Source: Gammaproteobacteria bacterium | Lineage (GTDB): Bacteria > Pseudomonadota > Gammaproteobacteria > UBA4575 | Assembly: GCA_033344735.1 (NCBI GenBank) | Contig: JAWPMW010000001.1 | Span: forward strand, 124,001 to 188,000 | Direction of reading: 5' to 3' | DNA: 64,000 nucleotides | Shown here: positions 49,817-59,280 of the stretch, piece after piece | Layout of the letters: each line of letters begins with the position of its first letter | How positions within the stretch are numbered: position 1 is the stretch's first letter | Position numbers and translations under genes: made by a program | Notes under the pieces: model-generated | The model's input: only the letters and a program-made list of their open reading frames with translations | Database searches by the model: none | What the model was told of the DNA's origin: nothing

Positions 49817-50269
49817 ATGGACGATAATAAAACATATAAGCGACCTGAGTCCGTATTGGTGGTTATTTATAGTAAAACTGGCCATGTGTTGATGATGCAG
49901 CGTGTCTTCCCTGAGGACTTTTGGCAGTCTGTGACAGGCAGTCTGGAATGGGGTGAGCAAGCCCAGCAAGCTGCTGCACGAGAGCTCAAAGAGGAAACCG
50001 GCTTGGAGTCAGATGGGCTTATTGATTGTCAGTTTTCTCAGAAGTTCGAAATTTACTCAATCTGGCGTGATCGCTATGAGCCAGGTGTGATTCATAATCA
50101 AGAACATGTTTTTTTATTGCCTCTGGATAACTGCGCGGCCATAGAATTTGATCCGCGTGAACATACTGAGATCATGTGGGTCACGCGAGATGAGGCTATA
50201 GAAATGGCAACTTCTCATACAAATAAAGAAGCTATTGAACGCTGGGTCCCCAAGATTGAATGTTGTTAG
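49817..50269 (+). CDS. nudB: Dihydroneopterin triphosphate diphosphatase (Nudix)
   Basis: NudB removes pyrophosphate from dihydroneopterin triphosphate in folate synthesis. The Nudix box G-x5-E-x7-R-E-x2-E-E-x-G is complete in GSLEWGEQAQQAAAREL followed by KEETGL. KRPESVLVVIY and DFWQSVTGS match E. coli NudB. The start is ATG at 49817; a GTG one codon upstream is possible. It precedes yebC and ruvCAB, as in E. coli. Confidence 0.93.
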   Translation: MDDNKTYKRPESVLVVIYSKTGHVLMMQRVFPEDFWQSVTGSLEWGEQAQQAAARELKEETGLESDGLIDCQFSQKFEIYSIWRDRYEPGVIHNQEHVFLLPLDNCAAIEFDPREHTEIMWVTRDEAIEMATSHTNKEAIERWVPKIECC

Positions 50270-50321
50270 AAACATTCTCAACAGATGCTAAACTAGCGGT
50301 TTTTAGTCACTCGAGAGGATC

Positions 50322-51068
50322 ATGGCAGGACATAGTAAATGGGCGAATATTCAGCACCGTAAAAAGGCCCAAGATTCAAAGCGCGGCAAAATATTTACCA
50401 AACTAATTCGTGAAATCACAGTAGCGGCACGTATGGGTGGCTCTGATCTTTCAGCAAATCCTCGTTTACGTATTGCGGTCGACAAAGGTCTGAGCGCTAA
50501 TATGACTAAAGACACCATCGACCGAGCAGTTAAGCGAGGTGCGGGTGAGCTTGAGGGGATGGAATATGAAGAAATCCAATATGAAGGATATGGAGCGGGT
50601 GGCACGGCAGTGTTAGTAGATTGTTTAACAGATAATCGCAATCGTACTGTGGCAGAAGTGCGTCATGCATTCTCGAAACACGGCGGTAACCTTGGCACTA
50701 GTGGTTCTGTCGCTTATCTGTTCTCCAAGCAGGGCGTATTTAGTTTTGAGGCGGGAGTGAATGAGGATAATTTAATGGAAATCGCGCTTGAATCAGGCGG
50801 CGATGATATTGTCAATAATGATGATGGCTCAATCGATGTAATATGTCAGCCAGAAGAATTTGTTGGGCTAAAAGAAGCGTTAGAAGCAGCCGGTTTAAGT
50901 GCTAGTTTTGCAGAAGTGTCAATGCGTGCCGGTACTATGGCTGAAGTGAGCGATAAAGATGCAGAAAAAATCATTCGTTTAATTGATGTATTAGAAGAGC
51001 TGGATGATGTGCAAAATGTTTATTCAAATGCTGACTTCCCGGAATCTGTTTTGGAGAATTTAAGTTAA
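50322..51068 (+). CDS. yebC: YebC/PmpR family translational regulator/factor
   Basis: This 248-residue protein begins [20 protein letters not shown], the invariant YebC opening, and contains [20 protein letters not shown]. YebC-type proteins have been reported both as DNA-binding regulators and as ribosome-associated factors easing stalled proline stretches. A clear AGAGGA Shine-Dalgarno precedes the ATG. It is 13 bases from ruvC, the usual neighbour. Confidence 0.95.
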   Translation: MAGHSKWANIQHRKKAQDSKRGKIFTKLIREITVAARMGGSDLSANPRLRIAVDKGLSANMTKDTIDRAVKRGAGELEGMEYEEIQYEGYGAGGTAVLVDCLTDNRNRTVAEVRHAFSKHGGNLGTSGSVAYLFSKQGVFSFEAGVNEDNLMEIALESGGDDIVNNDDGSIDVICQPEEFVGLKEALEAAGLSASFAEVSMRAGTMAEVSDKDAEKIIRLIDVLEELDDVQNVYSNADFPESVLENLS

Positions 51069-51081
51069 TACACACTCATCA

Positions 51082-51585
51082 ATGGTTCGTATTCTTGGTA
51101 TAGACCCAGGATCAGTAAAAACCGGATATGGAATTATTGAAAGTAATGGTCAACAAAGTCGCTATGTGCATAGTGGGCACTTGAAACTTCCTGTCGATAG
51201 TTTGGCCAGTAAACTCGGACAAATATTTTCTGAGCTATCCAATGTTATTGACGAATATCAGCCTGAACACATGGCAATAGAGCAAGTCTTTTTGTCAAAA
51301 AATGCTGCATCTGCATTAAAGCTGGGACATGCACGCGGCGCAGCAATGACGGCTGGTGTAAATGCAAAGTTAGAAATATTTGAATACAGTGCAAAATCTG
51401 TCAAACAGTCAACCGTGGGTTATGGTGCTGCCTCCAAAGAACAAATTCAGCATATGATTTTACGTTTACTGAATATACGTAAAGTCCTTCAGGAAGATGA
51501 GGCGGATGCGTTAGCAGTCGCTTTGTGTCATGCGCATACTAGTTTATCACCGCAATATCAAAAAAATATTAAGGCGTCACAGTAA
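51082..51585 (+). CDS. ruvC: Holliday junction resolvase RuvC
   Basis: RuvC cuts Holliday junctions as a dimer. The four acidic active-site positions are visible in GIDPGS, AIEQVF and DEADALAVALCHAH. Its length of 167 residues is normal. Its TAA stop is directly followed by the ruvA ATG with no gap, so the two are translationally linked. Confidence 0.96.
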   Translation: MVRILGIDPGSVKTGYGIIESNGQQSRYVHSGHLKLPVDSLASKLGQIFSELSNVIDEYQPEHMAIEQVFLSKNAASALKLGHARGAAMTAGVNAKLEIFEYSAKSVKQSTVGYGAASKEQIQHMILRLLNIRKVLQEDEADALAVALCHAHTSLSPQYQKNIKASQ

Positions 51586-52188
51586 ATGATTGGGAGACTT
51601 CAAGGTCAATTGATCTATAAGCAGCCGCCAGGTTTGATGATAGATGTCAATGGAGTTGGTTATGAAGTAGAAGCGCCAATGTCTACATTTTACCAATTAC
51701 CAGAATGCGGTAATAAGGTTACCCTGCACATACATATGATAGTACGTGAAGACGCGCAAACGCTTTATGGGTTTCATGATCTTGCTGACCGTAGCCTTTT
51801 TCGTACGTTGTTAAAGGTAAATGGTGTTGGGGCCAAAATGGCGTTGACTATATTGTCAGGAATGGATGCCAATGGATTTAAAAATTGTATTCAGTTTGGT
51901 GATACTGATGCCTTGGTTCGATTGCCTGGGGTTGGTAAAAAAACTGCAGAACGCCTGGTCGTAGAATTACGCGACCGATTAGATAAAGAATCAAGTGCAC
52001 CTGTAATGAGTGATGCTAATGTAAATACAAACACAGTGCGTAATCATATTGAAGAGGCGATATCTGCACTCACAGCCTTAGGGTATAAATCCCCAGAGGC
52101 ATTACGCATGGTTAAAAATGTAAAAGACGAAACTTCTTCTTGTGAAGATTTAATTCGTTTGGCATTAAAGTCCAGCTTGAATAATTGA
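51586..52188 (+). CDS. ruvA: Holliday junction branch-migration protein RuvA
   Basis: RuvA binds four-way junctions and loads RuvB. The 200-residue protein starts MIGRLQGQLIYKQPPGLMID and has two helix-hairpin-helix motifs (LLKVNGVGAKMALTILSG and LVRLPGVGKKTAERLVVEL). The C-terminal RuvB-contacting domain is EEAISALTALGYKSPEALR. It directly follows ruvC. Confidence 0.97.
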   Translation: MIGRLQGQLIYKQPPGLMIDVNGVGYEVEAPMSTFYQLPECGNKVTLHIHMIVREDAQTLYGFHDLADRSLFRTLLKVNGVGAKMALTILSGMDANGFKNCIQFGDTDALVRLPGVGKKTAERLVVELRDRLDKESSAPVMSDANVNTNTVRNHIEEAISALTALGYKSPEALRMVKNVKDETSSCEDLIRLALKSSLNN

Positions 52189-52237
52189 GTTAGCATAAAT
52201 GAACCATCGCTGTTAAAACTAGGTAATCAAATAAACA

Positions 52238-53305
52238 ATGACGACTGATCGAATAATAGAAGCAGATACTATTGGCAATGAAGATGTTGCTTTGGATCGT
52301 GCAATTCGTCCGCGTACATTGTCTGATTATACTGGCCAAGAAAAAGTGTGTGAGCAAATGGAAATTTTCATTGCTGCCGCACGTGAGCGTAAAGAAGCAT
52401 TAGACCACGTGTTAATTTTTGGGCCGCCAGGTCTGGGTAAAACAACTTTGTCGCATATCATTGCTAATGAGTTGTCTGTGAATATGCGCCAAACGTCTGG
52501 ACCTGTATTGGAGAAAGCGGGTGACTTGGCGGCTATACTGACTAACCTAGAAGAAAATGATGTGTTATTTGTTGATGAAATACATCGTCTTAGTCCCGTG
52601 GTTGAAGAAGTGCTGTATCCAGCATTAGAAGATTTTCAACTTGATATTGTGATTGGTGAAGGGCCAAGTGCAAGATCAATTAAATTAGACTTGCCTCCAT
52701 TTACATTAGTGGGTGCGACAACGCGCGCAGGGTTATTAACTTCACCTTTGCGAGATCGCTTCGGTATTGTTCAACGATTAGAGTTTTATACTAATGATGA
52801 GCTTGGTTCAATTGTTAACCGCTCTGCAGGTATATTAGATGTAGAGCTTGATCCCGAAGGCGGCATTGAAATTGCCAAGCGTTCGCGCGGAACACCACGT
52901 ATAGCAAATCGTTTATTAAGACGCGTGCGAGATTATGCACAGGTTAAAGCCAATGGTGTGATTACTAAAGATATTGCAGATAAAGCTTTAGATATGTTGA
53001 GTGTTGATCATAATGGCTTTGACCATATGGATAGACGTGTATTGTTAGCAGTGATTGAAAAATTCGAAGGTGGCCCGGTAGGATTGGATAGTTTGTCTGC
53101 TGCAGTAGGCGAAGAGCGTGGCACTATTGAAGATGTTATAGAGCCATTCTTAATTTTAAATGGTTTTTTAATGCGTACTCCGCGTGGTCGAGTAGCGACA
53201 ATGAATTGTTATCGACATTTTGGTTTGCGTGCGCCAAAGCAGTTAGAGCAGGTACAGGCCGAGGCAGATCTGTTCGCGAGTGAGTCAACAACACAGGATG
53301 GTTAG
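52238..53305 (+). CDS. ruvB: Holliday junction DNA helicase RuvB
   Basis: A hexameric AAA+ motor of 355 residues. Walker A is [10 protein letters not shown], Walker B is [10 protein letters not shown] and sensor 1 is LVGATTRAG. The C-terminal winged helix includes [16 protein letters not shown] and RTPRGR. The start ATG is 49 bases after ruvA. ybgC follows after three bases, linking ruvCAB with the tol-pal cluster. Confidence 0.98.
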   Translation: MTTDRIIEADTIGNEDVALDRAIRPRTLSDYTGQEKVCEQMEIFIAAARERKEALDHVLIFGPPGLGKTTLSHIIANELSVNMRQTSGPVLEKAGDLAAILTNLEENDVLFVDEIHRLSPVVEEVLYPALEDFQLDIVIGEGPSARSIKLDLPPFTLVGATTRAGLLTSPLRDRFGIVQRLEFYTNDELGSIVNRSAGILDVELDPEGGIEIAKRSRGTPRIANRLLRRVRDYAQVKANGVITKDIADKALDMLSVDHNGFDHMDRRVLLAVIEKFEGGPVGLDSLSAAVGEERGTIEDVIEPFLILNGFLMRTPRGRVATMNCYRHFGLRAPKQLEQVQAEADLFASESTTQDG

Positions 53306-53308
53306 AAC

Positions 53309-53725
53309 TTGAAGCCGTTTTATTGGCCAGTAAGAGTTTACTACGAAGACACAGATGCGGGTGGGGTGGTGTTCTATGCTAACTATCTTAATTTTTTAGA
53401 GCGAGCGCGTACCGAGTGGTTGAGGTCCTTTGGCTTCGAGCAAGACCAATTGCGATCTGAATACGGAGTTGTATTCGCCGTTAGAGCAGTTGATATAAAA
53501 TATATGAAACCCGCGCGTTTCAATGAAGAATTGGCGGTTTCTGTAGAAAATATTGAATTGAAACCCGCCAGCATGTCTATGCAGCAGTCGGTTTCTAAAA
53601 TAGAAGCAGATAAAAACGAATTTATTGTAAAAGCCACTGTCAATATAGTGTGTTTGCAAAGCGAGCAATTTTCTCCGTGTCCCATTCCTAAACCAATATT
53701 TGAAGTGTTGAAAGCATGCATGTAG
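53309..53725 (+). CDS. ybgC: Acyl-CoA thioesterase YbgC (Tol-Pal associated)
   Basis: A hot-dog-fold thioesterase of 138 residues. Its catalytic aspartate lies in VYYEDTDAGGVVFYANYLNF. It is the standard first gene of tol-pal operons, although its role in envelope division is unclear. The start is TTG at 53309, three bases after ruvB. Its 3' end overlaps the tolQ reading frame by ten bases. Confidence 0.94.
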   Translation: MKPFYWPVRVYYEDTDAGGVVFYANYLNFLERARTEWLRSFGFEQDQLRSEYGVVFAVRAVDIKYMKPARFNEELAVSVENIELKPASMSMQQSVSKIEADKNEFIVKATVNIVCLQSEQFSPCPIPKPIFEVLKACM

Positions 53726-54426
53726 ATATGAGTATTTATCGGTTAATTGCCGATGCCAGTTTATTAGTCCAAATCGTAATGATTATTCTCGTCTTTGCGT
53801 CGGTGATTTCTTGGACGATGATTTTTAGCAAAGCACGCGTACTTAAGGTAGCAACAAAAGAAGCCAATGAGTTTGAAGACCGTTTTTGGTCTGGTGCTGA
53901 CCTACCTTCCCTGTATGAAAAGGTCGGTTCTAAAAGAAATATCTCAGGCATGGAAAGGATATTTGTCGCGGGCTTTAAAGAATATATACGTCTCCATAAG
54001 ACGCGTAAGGTGTCCGCCTTGTCAATTAGTGATACATCGCTGCGATCAATGAAAGTCGCACTGTCGCGTGAAATAGATTTCCTGGAACATTATTTATCAT
54101 TTCTTGCGACTGTTGGTTCTACAAGTCCCTATATTGGTTTGTTTGGAACGGTGTGGGGCATTATGAATTCTTTTCGTGCACTTAGTGGTGTTCAGCAGGC
54201 AACACTATCTGCTGTTGCACCTGGTATTGCAGAAGCTCTGATAGCGACCGCGATGGGTTTGTTTGCCGCTATTCCTGCAGTAATTGCGTATAACCGTTAT
54301 TCAACACAAGCGGATCGCTTGATTACTCGTTACGATAATTTTGTAGAAGAATTTACTGGACTATTACAGCGTCAGGCAATCACTCGTGAGGCTGAGGCCT
54401 CACAAACGCGAGGTACTCAAGAGTAA
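53716..54426 (+). CDS. tolQ: Tol-Pal proton channel subunit TolQ
   Basis: An ExbB-like inner-membrane protein of 236 residues with three transmembrane helices (about residues 12-35, then two in the GSTSPYIGLFGTVWGIMNSF and EALIATAMGLFAAIPAV regions). With TolR it uses the proton gradient to energise TolA for outer-membrane constriction at division. The ATG at 53716 aligns with the E. coli N-terminus. Another at 53728 is possible. Confidence 0.96.
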   Translation: MHVDMSIYRLIADASLLVQIVMIILVFASVISWTMIFSKARVLKVATKEANEFEDRFWSGADLPSLYEKVGSKRNISGMERIFVAGFKEYIRLHKTRKVSALSISDTSLRSMKVALSREIDFLEHYLSFLATVGSTSPYIGLFGTVWGIMNSFRALSGVQQATLSAVAPGIAEALIATAMGLFAAIPAVIAYNRYSTQADRLITRYDNFVEEFTGLLQRQAITREAEASQTRGTQE

Positions 54427-54863
54427 TGTCACAATCAATTTCAAGACGGCGTAAGCCAATGGCAGATATCAATGTGGTGCCATATATTGATGTGATGTTG
54501 GTGTTGCTAGTGATTTTTATGGTCACTGCTCCCATGTTTAATCAAGGGGTACAGGTTGATTTGCCACAAGCACCATCAGAACCTATTAAAGAGTTTATGG
54601 AGCAAGATGAGCCATTTATTGTGTCAGTAGATCAGCTGGGTAAGATTTATATCAATAAAGGCTCTAATCCTGAGCGGGCAATGTCTCTAGGAGAGTTTAG
54701 ACAACTCGCCCCAGGCATGTTGGCGCAAGAGCCGACTAAACAAGCCTATGTTAAAGGCGATCAAAATGTCATGTATGGCCGAGTGGTAGAAGTGATGGTG
54801 GCATTGCAAAATGCTGGTGTACCTTCAGTGGGTTTAATTTCTCAGCCAGAATCAGTTAAATAA
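54426..54863 (+). CDS. tolR: Tol-Pal subunit TolR
   Basis: An ExbD-like protein of 145 residues with one membrane helix. It includes D22 in VVPYIDVMLVLLVIFMVTAP, the position of the essential proton-carrying aspartate. The C-terminal periplasmic domain may bind peptidoglycan. It overlaps the tolQ stop by one base (TAATG). Confidence 0.95.
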   Translation: MSQSISRRRKPMADINVVPYIDVMLVLLVIFMVTAPMFNQGVQVDLPQAPSEPIKEFMEQDEPFIVSVDQLGKIYINKGSNPERAMSLGEFRQLAPGMLAQEPTKQAYVKGDQNVMYGRVVEVMVALQNAGVPSVGLISQPESVK

Positions 54864-54869
54864 GCAGCA

Positions 54870-55781
54870 ATGGCCAAGGGTCCGCTTTATCTTCCGCGTT
54901 CTGCGTTCATTGCCATAATTGTGCATGTTGTTGTTTTTTCTCTATTTATTTTTGGCTATCAAATGAAGCCTAAAGTTAGTCAGGCACTTGTAGATCCAAT
55001 TAATATCGTAAAAGCCGAAGTGATTGACGGTGAGACGATAGAACAAGAGAAGAAAAAAATACGTGACGAACAAGAATTACGTGAACGTAAGAAACGTGAA
55101 GAAGAGCAGCGTAAAAAGCGTGAGGCTGAAGAGAAAAAACGCCAACAAGAAGAAGCAAAAAAGCGTGAAGAAGAAAAACGTCAGGCAGAAATAAACAAAG
55201 CCAAAGAAGAAAAACGCAAAGCTGAAGAGAAAGCCCAAAAAGAAGCTGAAGCTAGAAAAAAAGCGGAGTTGGAAAAACAGAAGGCAGAAGAGGCAAAGAA
55301 AAAGGCTGAACAAGAACGTATTAAAGCAGAAGAAAATGCCAAAAAACTTGCTGAAGAGCTAAAGAAGCAAGAGGAGGCAAAGAGGCGCGCTGAGGAAGAA
55401 GCGGAACAAAAACGATTAGAGGCGATCCTAGAACAAGAAGAAGCTGAAATTCGCGCTGAGGAAGAGCGTGCAGCTAAAGCGGCGAGACAGCGTGAGTTAA
55501 ATACGTTACTGTCGCAATATATTGGGGCTATTACTTCAAAGGTTCAAAGTAAATGGCGAAAACCACCCTCAATGGAGTCAACAGAAGCAGAATGTGTCGT
55601 CTATGTGGTTCAGGCAGTTGGCGGCTATATTGAAAAAGTCGAAGTGCAAAAATGTCGTGGTGGGGATGAGCAATTTAGAAAATCTGTCGAAGAAGCGGTG
55701 TGGAAATCAGACCCATTACCAGCGCCTACTGATGATGAATTATTTCAACGTGAACTCAAAATTACTTTTAGACCAAGATAA
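54870..55781 (+). CDS. tolA: Cell-envelope protein TolA
   Basis: TolA spans the periplasm to reach Pal and TolB. There is one N-terminal helix at about residues 12-30. A long Lys/Glu/Ala-rich helical stretch follows from about residue 55 to 215, with alternating EEQRKKREAEEKKRQ-like blocks. The C-terminal globular domain (residues ~220-303) contains WRKPPSMESTEAECVVYVVQ. The stop overlaps the tolB ATG by one base (AATG). The repetitive middle is typical. Confidence 0.94.
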   Translation: MAKGPLYLPRSAFIAIIVHVVVFSLFIFGYQMKPKVSQALVDPINIVKAEVIDGETIEQEKKKIRDEQELRERKKREEEQRKKREAEEKKRQQEEAKKREEEKRQAEINKAKEEKRKAEEKAQKEAEARKKAELEKQKAEEAKKKAEQERIKAEENAKKLAEELKKQEEAKRRAEEEAEQKRLEAILEQEEAEIRAEEERAAKAARQRELNTLLSQYIGAITSKVQSKWRKPPSMESTEAECVVYVVQAVGGYIEKVEVQKCRGGDEQFRKSVEEAVWKSDPLPAPTDDELFQRELKITFRPR

Positions 55782-57082
55782 TGTATTTCAAATCTAATTC
55801 AGTTAAATTTATTTTATTTCTGCTCTGTCTATTATTCTCAAGTAATGCTTTTGCGTTGTTAGAGATTGAAATTACCCAAGGCGTTGAGTCAGCTATGCCA
55901 TTGGCAATTACACCGGTTGCTGGTGATATGCCAATTGAAGCAACTCTGCTTGAGAGTGTGGTCTATTCAGATCTGCATCGCAGTGGTTATTTCTCTATTG
56001 TTGATAAAAAAAGTTACCCTCAGCAAACAGTCAAGCTGGACCAGGTTGAGTACAATAACTGGCGAAACATTGGTATTGAAGCATTACTTACCATGAGAGC
56101 GACGGCAGTTGGTGAAGGTAAAGTTCGTGTGCAATTTGAATTGTATGACTTGGTTAGAAAGAATCGTGCGCTTGGCCATTCTGTTACTACCAATAAAAAT
56201 CAGTTACGCAAGGTGGCGCATAAAATTTCAGATTTAGTATTTGAAAAGCTAACCGGTATTAAAGGAGCTTTCAGCACGCGCATCGCATATATAAGTGAGG
56301 CGAGTAGTAATAAAGGTAAAAAATACCAATTACAAATTGCTGATGCTGATGGTTATAACCCTCGCACCATTTTTTCCTCATCGAAACAATTATTATCACC
56401 TGCGTGGTCTCCTGATGGTAGAAGACTTGCATATGTTTCATTTGAAAATGATCGAACTGAAATTTTTGTACAAGACATTACCACGGGTAAACGATCTAAA
56501 ATTTCATCTGAGCCAGGTATTAATAGCGCACCAGCCTGGTCTCCTGATGGGGGTACTATCGCGCTGACATTGTCTTCGGGCGGGGATCCTGAGATTTATT
56601 TGTTAGATGTAGAATCACGCAAGTTACGTAAGCTTACTAATCACTATGGTATTGATACTGAGCCGGCCTGGTCGCCTGATGGTCGCTTTATTTACTTCAC
56701 TTCAAATCGATCTGGTGCGCCTCAGATTTATCAAGTGTCATTTGGTGGGGGCACGCCAAAGCGAGTGACCTTTGAGGGTAACTATAATGCAGCGCCAAGC
56801 GTGTCTGCAGATGGAAAATATTTAGCCATGGTGCATAGAAACGATGGTGGATATCGTATCGGTTTGTTAGATATAGAAAAAAGTTCATTTAGATTGCTGA
56901 CTGATGGTGTGCTTGACGAAGCACCAAGTTTTGCCCCTAATGGAAGCATGATAATTTATTCAACTCGCCATAATAATAGTACCGTTTTATCTGCAGTCAG
57001 TTCGGATGGACGAGTACGACAGCGATTGCGTTTACAGAAAGAGAAAGTGAGAGAACCTTCTTGGTCACCATTTCGTAGATAG
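55781..57082 (+). CDS. tolB: Tol-Pal periplasmic beta-propeller TolB
   Basis: TolB has a signal peptide (cleavage after SNAFA), an N-terminal domain up to about residue 165, and a six-bladed propeller built from repeats of the PAWSPDG type (LSPAWSPDGRRLAYVS, APAWSPDGGTIALTL, EPAWSPDGRFIYFTS). It is 433 residues long. It shuttles between Pal and the TolA complex. tolB and pal are 29 bases apart. Confidence 0.97.
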   Translation: MYFKSNSVKFILFLLCLLFSSNAFALLEIEITQGVESAMPLAITPVAGDMPIEATLLESVVYSDLHRSGYFSIVDKKSYPQQTVKLDQVEYNNWRNIGIEALLTMRATAVGEGKVRVQFELYDLVRKNRALGHSVTTNKNQLRKVAHKISDLVFEKLTGIKGAFSTRIAYISEASSNKGKKYQLQIADADGYNPRTIFSSSKQLLSPAWSPDGRRLAYVSFENDRTEIFVQDITTGKRSKISSEPGINSAPAWSPDGGTIALTLSSGGDPEIYLLDVESRKLRKLTNHYGIDTEPAWSPDGRFIYFTSNRSGAPQIYQVSFGGGTPKRVTFEGNYNAAPSVSADGKYLAMVHRNDGGYRIGLLDIEKSSFRLLTDGVLDEAPSFAPNGSMIIYSTRHNNSTVLSAVSSDGRVRQRLRLQKEKVREPSWSPFRR

Positions 57083-57111
57083 TTATTAAGAATCTTTAAA
57101 GAGGAATACAC

Positions 57112-57657
57112 ATGATTATTCGACAAATTTCAGTCATATTTTTTCTATCGATATTATTAGTAATAGGCGGTTGTTCAGGTAATAAAACCAAAGATGATGA
57201 CGGTACTATGGTAGGTGATGGTATCGAAGATGGAGCACCGATAGATGTAGGTGAAGATGATTACTCATCATCAGGTCTTGATGAAGATGGTGCTGTTATT
57301 TTAGATCCGCTTGACGATCCAGCTAGTGATCTATTTGTTCGTACTATTTACTTTGATTATGACAGCGCAAATATTAGAGAAGATTCTATGTTGATCGTAC
57401 GTGAGCATGGAAAATATCTGAGTAGTAGCCCAGAACGCCTAGTTCGTCTGGAAGGGCATGCAGATGAGCGAGGAACACGGGAATATAACCTGGCGCTTGG
57501 TGAAGAGCGTGCAAAGTCTGTACGTGAAGTATTGTTGTTGGAAGGTGCGCAAGAAGAACAAATTGAAATTGTAAGCTTTGGTGAAGAGCGTCCAGCCGTC
57601 GAAGGTACTGATGATTCAGCTTTACAGTTGAATCGACGCGTAGAGGTAGTCTACTAA
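57112..57657 (+). CDS. pal: Peptidoglycan-associated lipoprotein Pal
   Basis: A lipoprotein with lipobox VIGGC (C21 region) and an acidic, Asp/Gly-rich linker of about 45 residues. The OmpA-like peptidoglycan-binding domain contains IYFDYDSANIRED, LEGHADERGTREYNLALGEE and LNRRVEVVY. The 181 residues are typical. The strongly acidic linker is longer than in E. coli. Confidence 0.96.
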   Translation: MIIRQISVIFFLSILLVIGGCSGNKTKDDDGTMVGDGIEDGAPIDVGEDDYSSSGLDEDGAVILDPLDDPASDLFVRTIYFDYDSANIREDSMLIVREHGKYLSSSPERLVRLEGHADERGTREYNLALGEERAKSVREVLLLEGAQEEQIEIVSFGEERPAVEGTDDSALQLNRRVEVVY

Positions 57658-57697
57658 AGTATTGATTTGCTTATATGTTAGTGTTAAAGGGAATTTT

Positions 57698-58543
57698 ATG
57701 AAGCATAGTCGTTTAACTATTATTAATATACTTGTGTTGGCTGTTTTATCACAAGTGGTAAGTGCTGCTCCAAAGGCAACAAAAGAGGAACTAAATATAG
57801 TAACTCAGCGTTTGGAGAGATTAGAACGAGCTCTGGATAGTGAAGCGGCTAGCTCAGCTAACAAAGAAAGTCTGATCACACTTCAACAGAAACTGAATAA
57901 TATGCAGCGCGAGCTGCAAGAGCTTCGTGGTCAAAATGAAAGTTTGCGTAATGAATTAGATCAATTGCAAAAGCAGCAACGCGAATCTTTTATGGCGATA
58001 GATAAACGCATGCAGATGAATGCGCAATCTAATAAGCCTGATCAGCAAATGCCTGTGAAATCAACGGGCAGTGCGGTCAATGTTGAAGTGGTTAAGTCAG
58101 AGCCAAAGGCAATAGAGCGCAAGCCAATTGTCGTGCCAAGTGCGACTGAAGATTCTAATGAGACTATTGATGCGTATCGAAATGCGTTTTTGTTGTTAAA
58201 GCAACGACGTCATGAAGAGTCAATTACTGCATTTGAAGATTTTTTGTCTAATTACCCTAACAGCAAATATTCTGCTAATGCACAATACTGGTTAGCAGAG
58301 GCCAACTATGTAACTAAACGATATGAGCGTGCTCTGACTGAATTTCAAACAGTCATTGATCGCTATCCTACGAGTAGCAAGCTACCTGATGCGCGTTTGA
58401 AGATTGGTTACACACAATATGAGCTAGGTCAATTTGAAGAGTCGCGTGTTACGCTAACACGATTGCGCGCTCAGTTCCCTAACTCCACTGTGGCAGGATT
58501 AGCTCAAGAACGTTTAGAGCGTTTAGAAAAAGAAGGGCATTAA
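57698..58543 (+). CDS. cpoB: Cell division coordinator CpoB (YbgF)
   Basis: CpoB links Tol-Pal to PBP1B during division. It has a signal peptide, a coiled-coil segment of about 70 residues (NIVTQRLERLERALDSEAAS onward) for trimerisation, and a C-terminal domain of three TPR repeats (AFEDFLSNYPNSKYSANAQY; TEFQTVIDRYPTSSKLPDAR). I start it at 57698, with AAAGGGA upstream; the open frame 36 bases earlier lacks support. It is the last gene of tol-pal. Confidence 0.93.
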   Translation: MKHSRLTIINILVLAVLSQVVSAAPKATKEELNIVTQRLERLERALDSEAASSANKESLITLQQKLNNMQRELQELRGQNESLRNELDQLQKQQRESFMAIDKRMQMNAQSNKPDQQMPVKSTGSAVNVEVVKSEPKAIERKPIVVPSATEDSNETIDAYRNAFLLLKQRRHEESITAFEDFLSNYPNSKYSANAQYWLAEANYVTKRYERALTEFQTVIDRYPTSSKLPDARLKIGYTQYELGQFEESRVTLTRLRAQFPNSTVAGLAQERLERLEKEGH

Positions 58544-58568
58544 TTTATCTTTGTTATAAGTCTTGCTG

Positions 58569-58588
58569 GCACTTCCCATGTGAAGTGC
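58569..58588 (+). terminator. Hairpin after cpoB
   Basis: GCACTTC (58569-58575) and GAAGTGC (58582-58588) form a perfect 7-base stem with a 6-base loop 25 bases after the cpoB stop, followed by TTAATA. This could terminate tol-pal transcripts and leave queE with its own or read-through expression. The T tract is short. Confidence 0.5.
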
Positions 58589-58630
58589 TTAATATGAAGC
58601 AGCTATTAACAAGTGACTTCATGTTATTTA

Positions 58631-59278
58631 ATGTCAGAATCCAAGCTACGAATCACTGAGATTTTTTATTCCTTACAAGGAGAGACAAGCACGGTAGGGT
58701 TGCCGACTGTATTTGTGCGTCTTACGGGATGTCCATTACGCTGTCTCTACTGTGATACTGAATATGCTTTTTCTGGTGGCGAATGGATGGATTTTTCTTC
58801 TATTTTTAGCGAGATAAAAAACTACAAGACATCTTTTGTTACTGTCACCGGCGGTGAACCTCTTGCGCAACCCGAGTGTATTTCATTGCTTGAAAAATTA
58901 TGTGATCACGGTTACCAAGTGTCGTTGGAAACTAGTGGTGCAATGCCATTAGAAGACGTGGACCCACGTGTTAAAAAAATAATGGATATCAAAACACCAG
59001 ATTCGGCGGAAGTGGAACGTAATCGCTGGGAAAATCTGCAATGCATTCATCACGAAGACCAAATCAAATTTGTTATTTGTAGTGAACAAGATTACCAGTG
59101 GTGTAAGCAACAGTTAGAAACTAAATCGCTCGATTCTATCTGTGAGGTATTATTTTCACCCAGTCATGAGCAGGTGGATCCTGCTCAACTCGCTGATTGG
59201 ATTTTACGAGATCAACTGCCGGTTCGCTTTCAAATGCAATTGCATAAAGTGTTATGGGGTAACCAACCTGGAAAGTAA
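58631..59278 (+). CDS. queE: 7-carboxy-7-deazaguanine synthase QueE
   Basis: A radical-SAM enzyme in queuosine/7-deazaguanine synthesis. The cluster motif C-x3-C-x2-C is in TGCPLRCLYCDTEYAF and the SAM glycine motif is TVTGGEPLAQ. It has about 215 residues from the ATG at 58631; an in-frame ATG at 58613 would add six codons. queC starts two bases after its stop. The chain start RITEIFYSLQGETS is diagnostic. Confidence 0.95.
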   Translation: MSESKLRITEIFYSLQGETSTVGLPTVFVRLTGCPLRCLYCDTEYAFSGGEWMDFSSIFSEIKNYKTSFVTVTGGEPLAQPECISLLEKLCDHGYQVSLETSGAMPLEDVDPRVKKIMDIKTPDSAEVERNRWENLQCIHHEDQIKFVICSEQDYQWCKQQLETKSLDSICEVLFSPSHEQVDPAQLADWILRDQLPVRFQMQLHKVLWGNQPGK

Positions 59279-59280
59279 GT

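Noticed and set aside
55077-55313. Reverse-strand Phe/Leu-rich frame opposite tolA
   Set aside because: It is the complement of the Lys/Glu codons of the TolA helical domain and has no start signals.
58544-58630. preQ1 riboswitch before queE/queC
   Set aside because: The gap holds only a simple hairpin best explained as a terminator. I saw no preQ1 aptamer-like pseudoknot or conserved loop.
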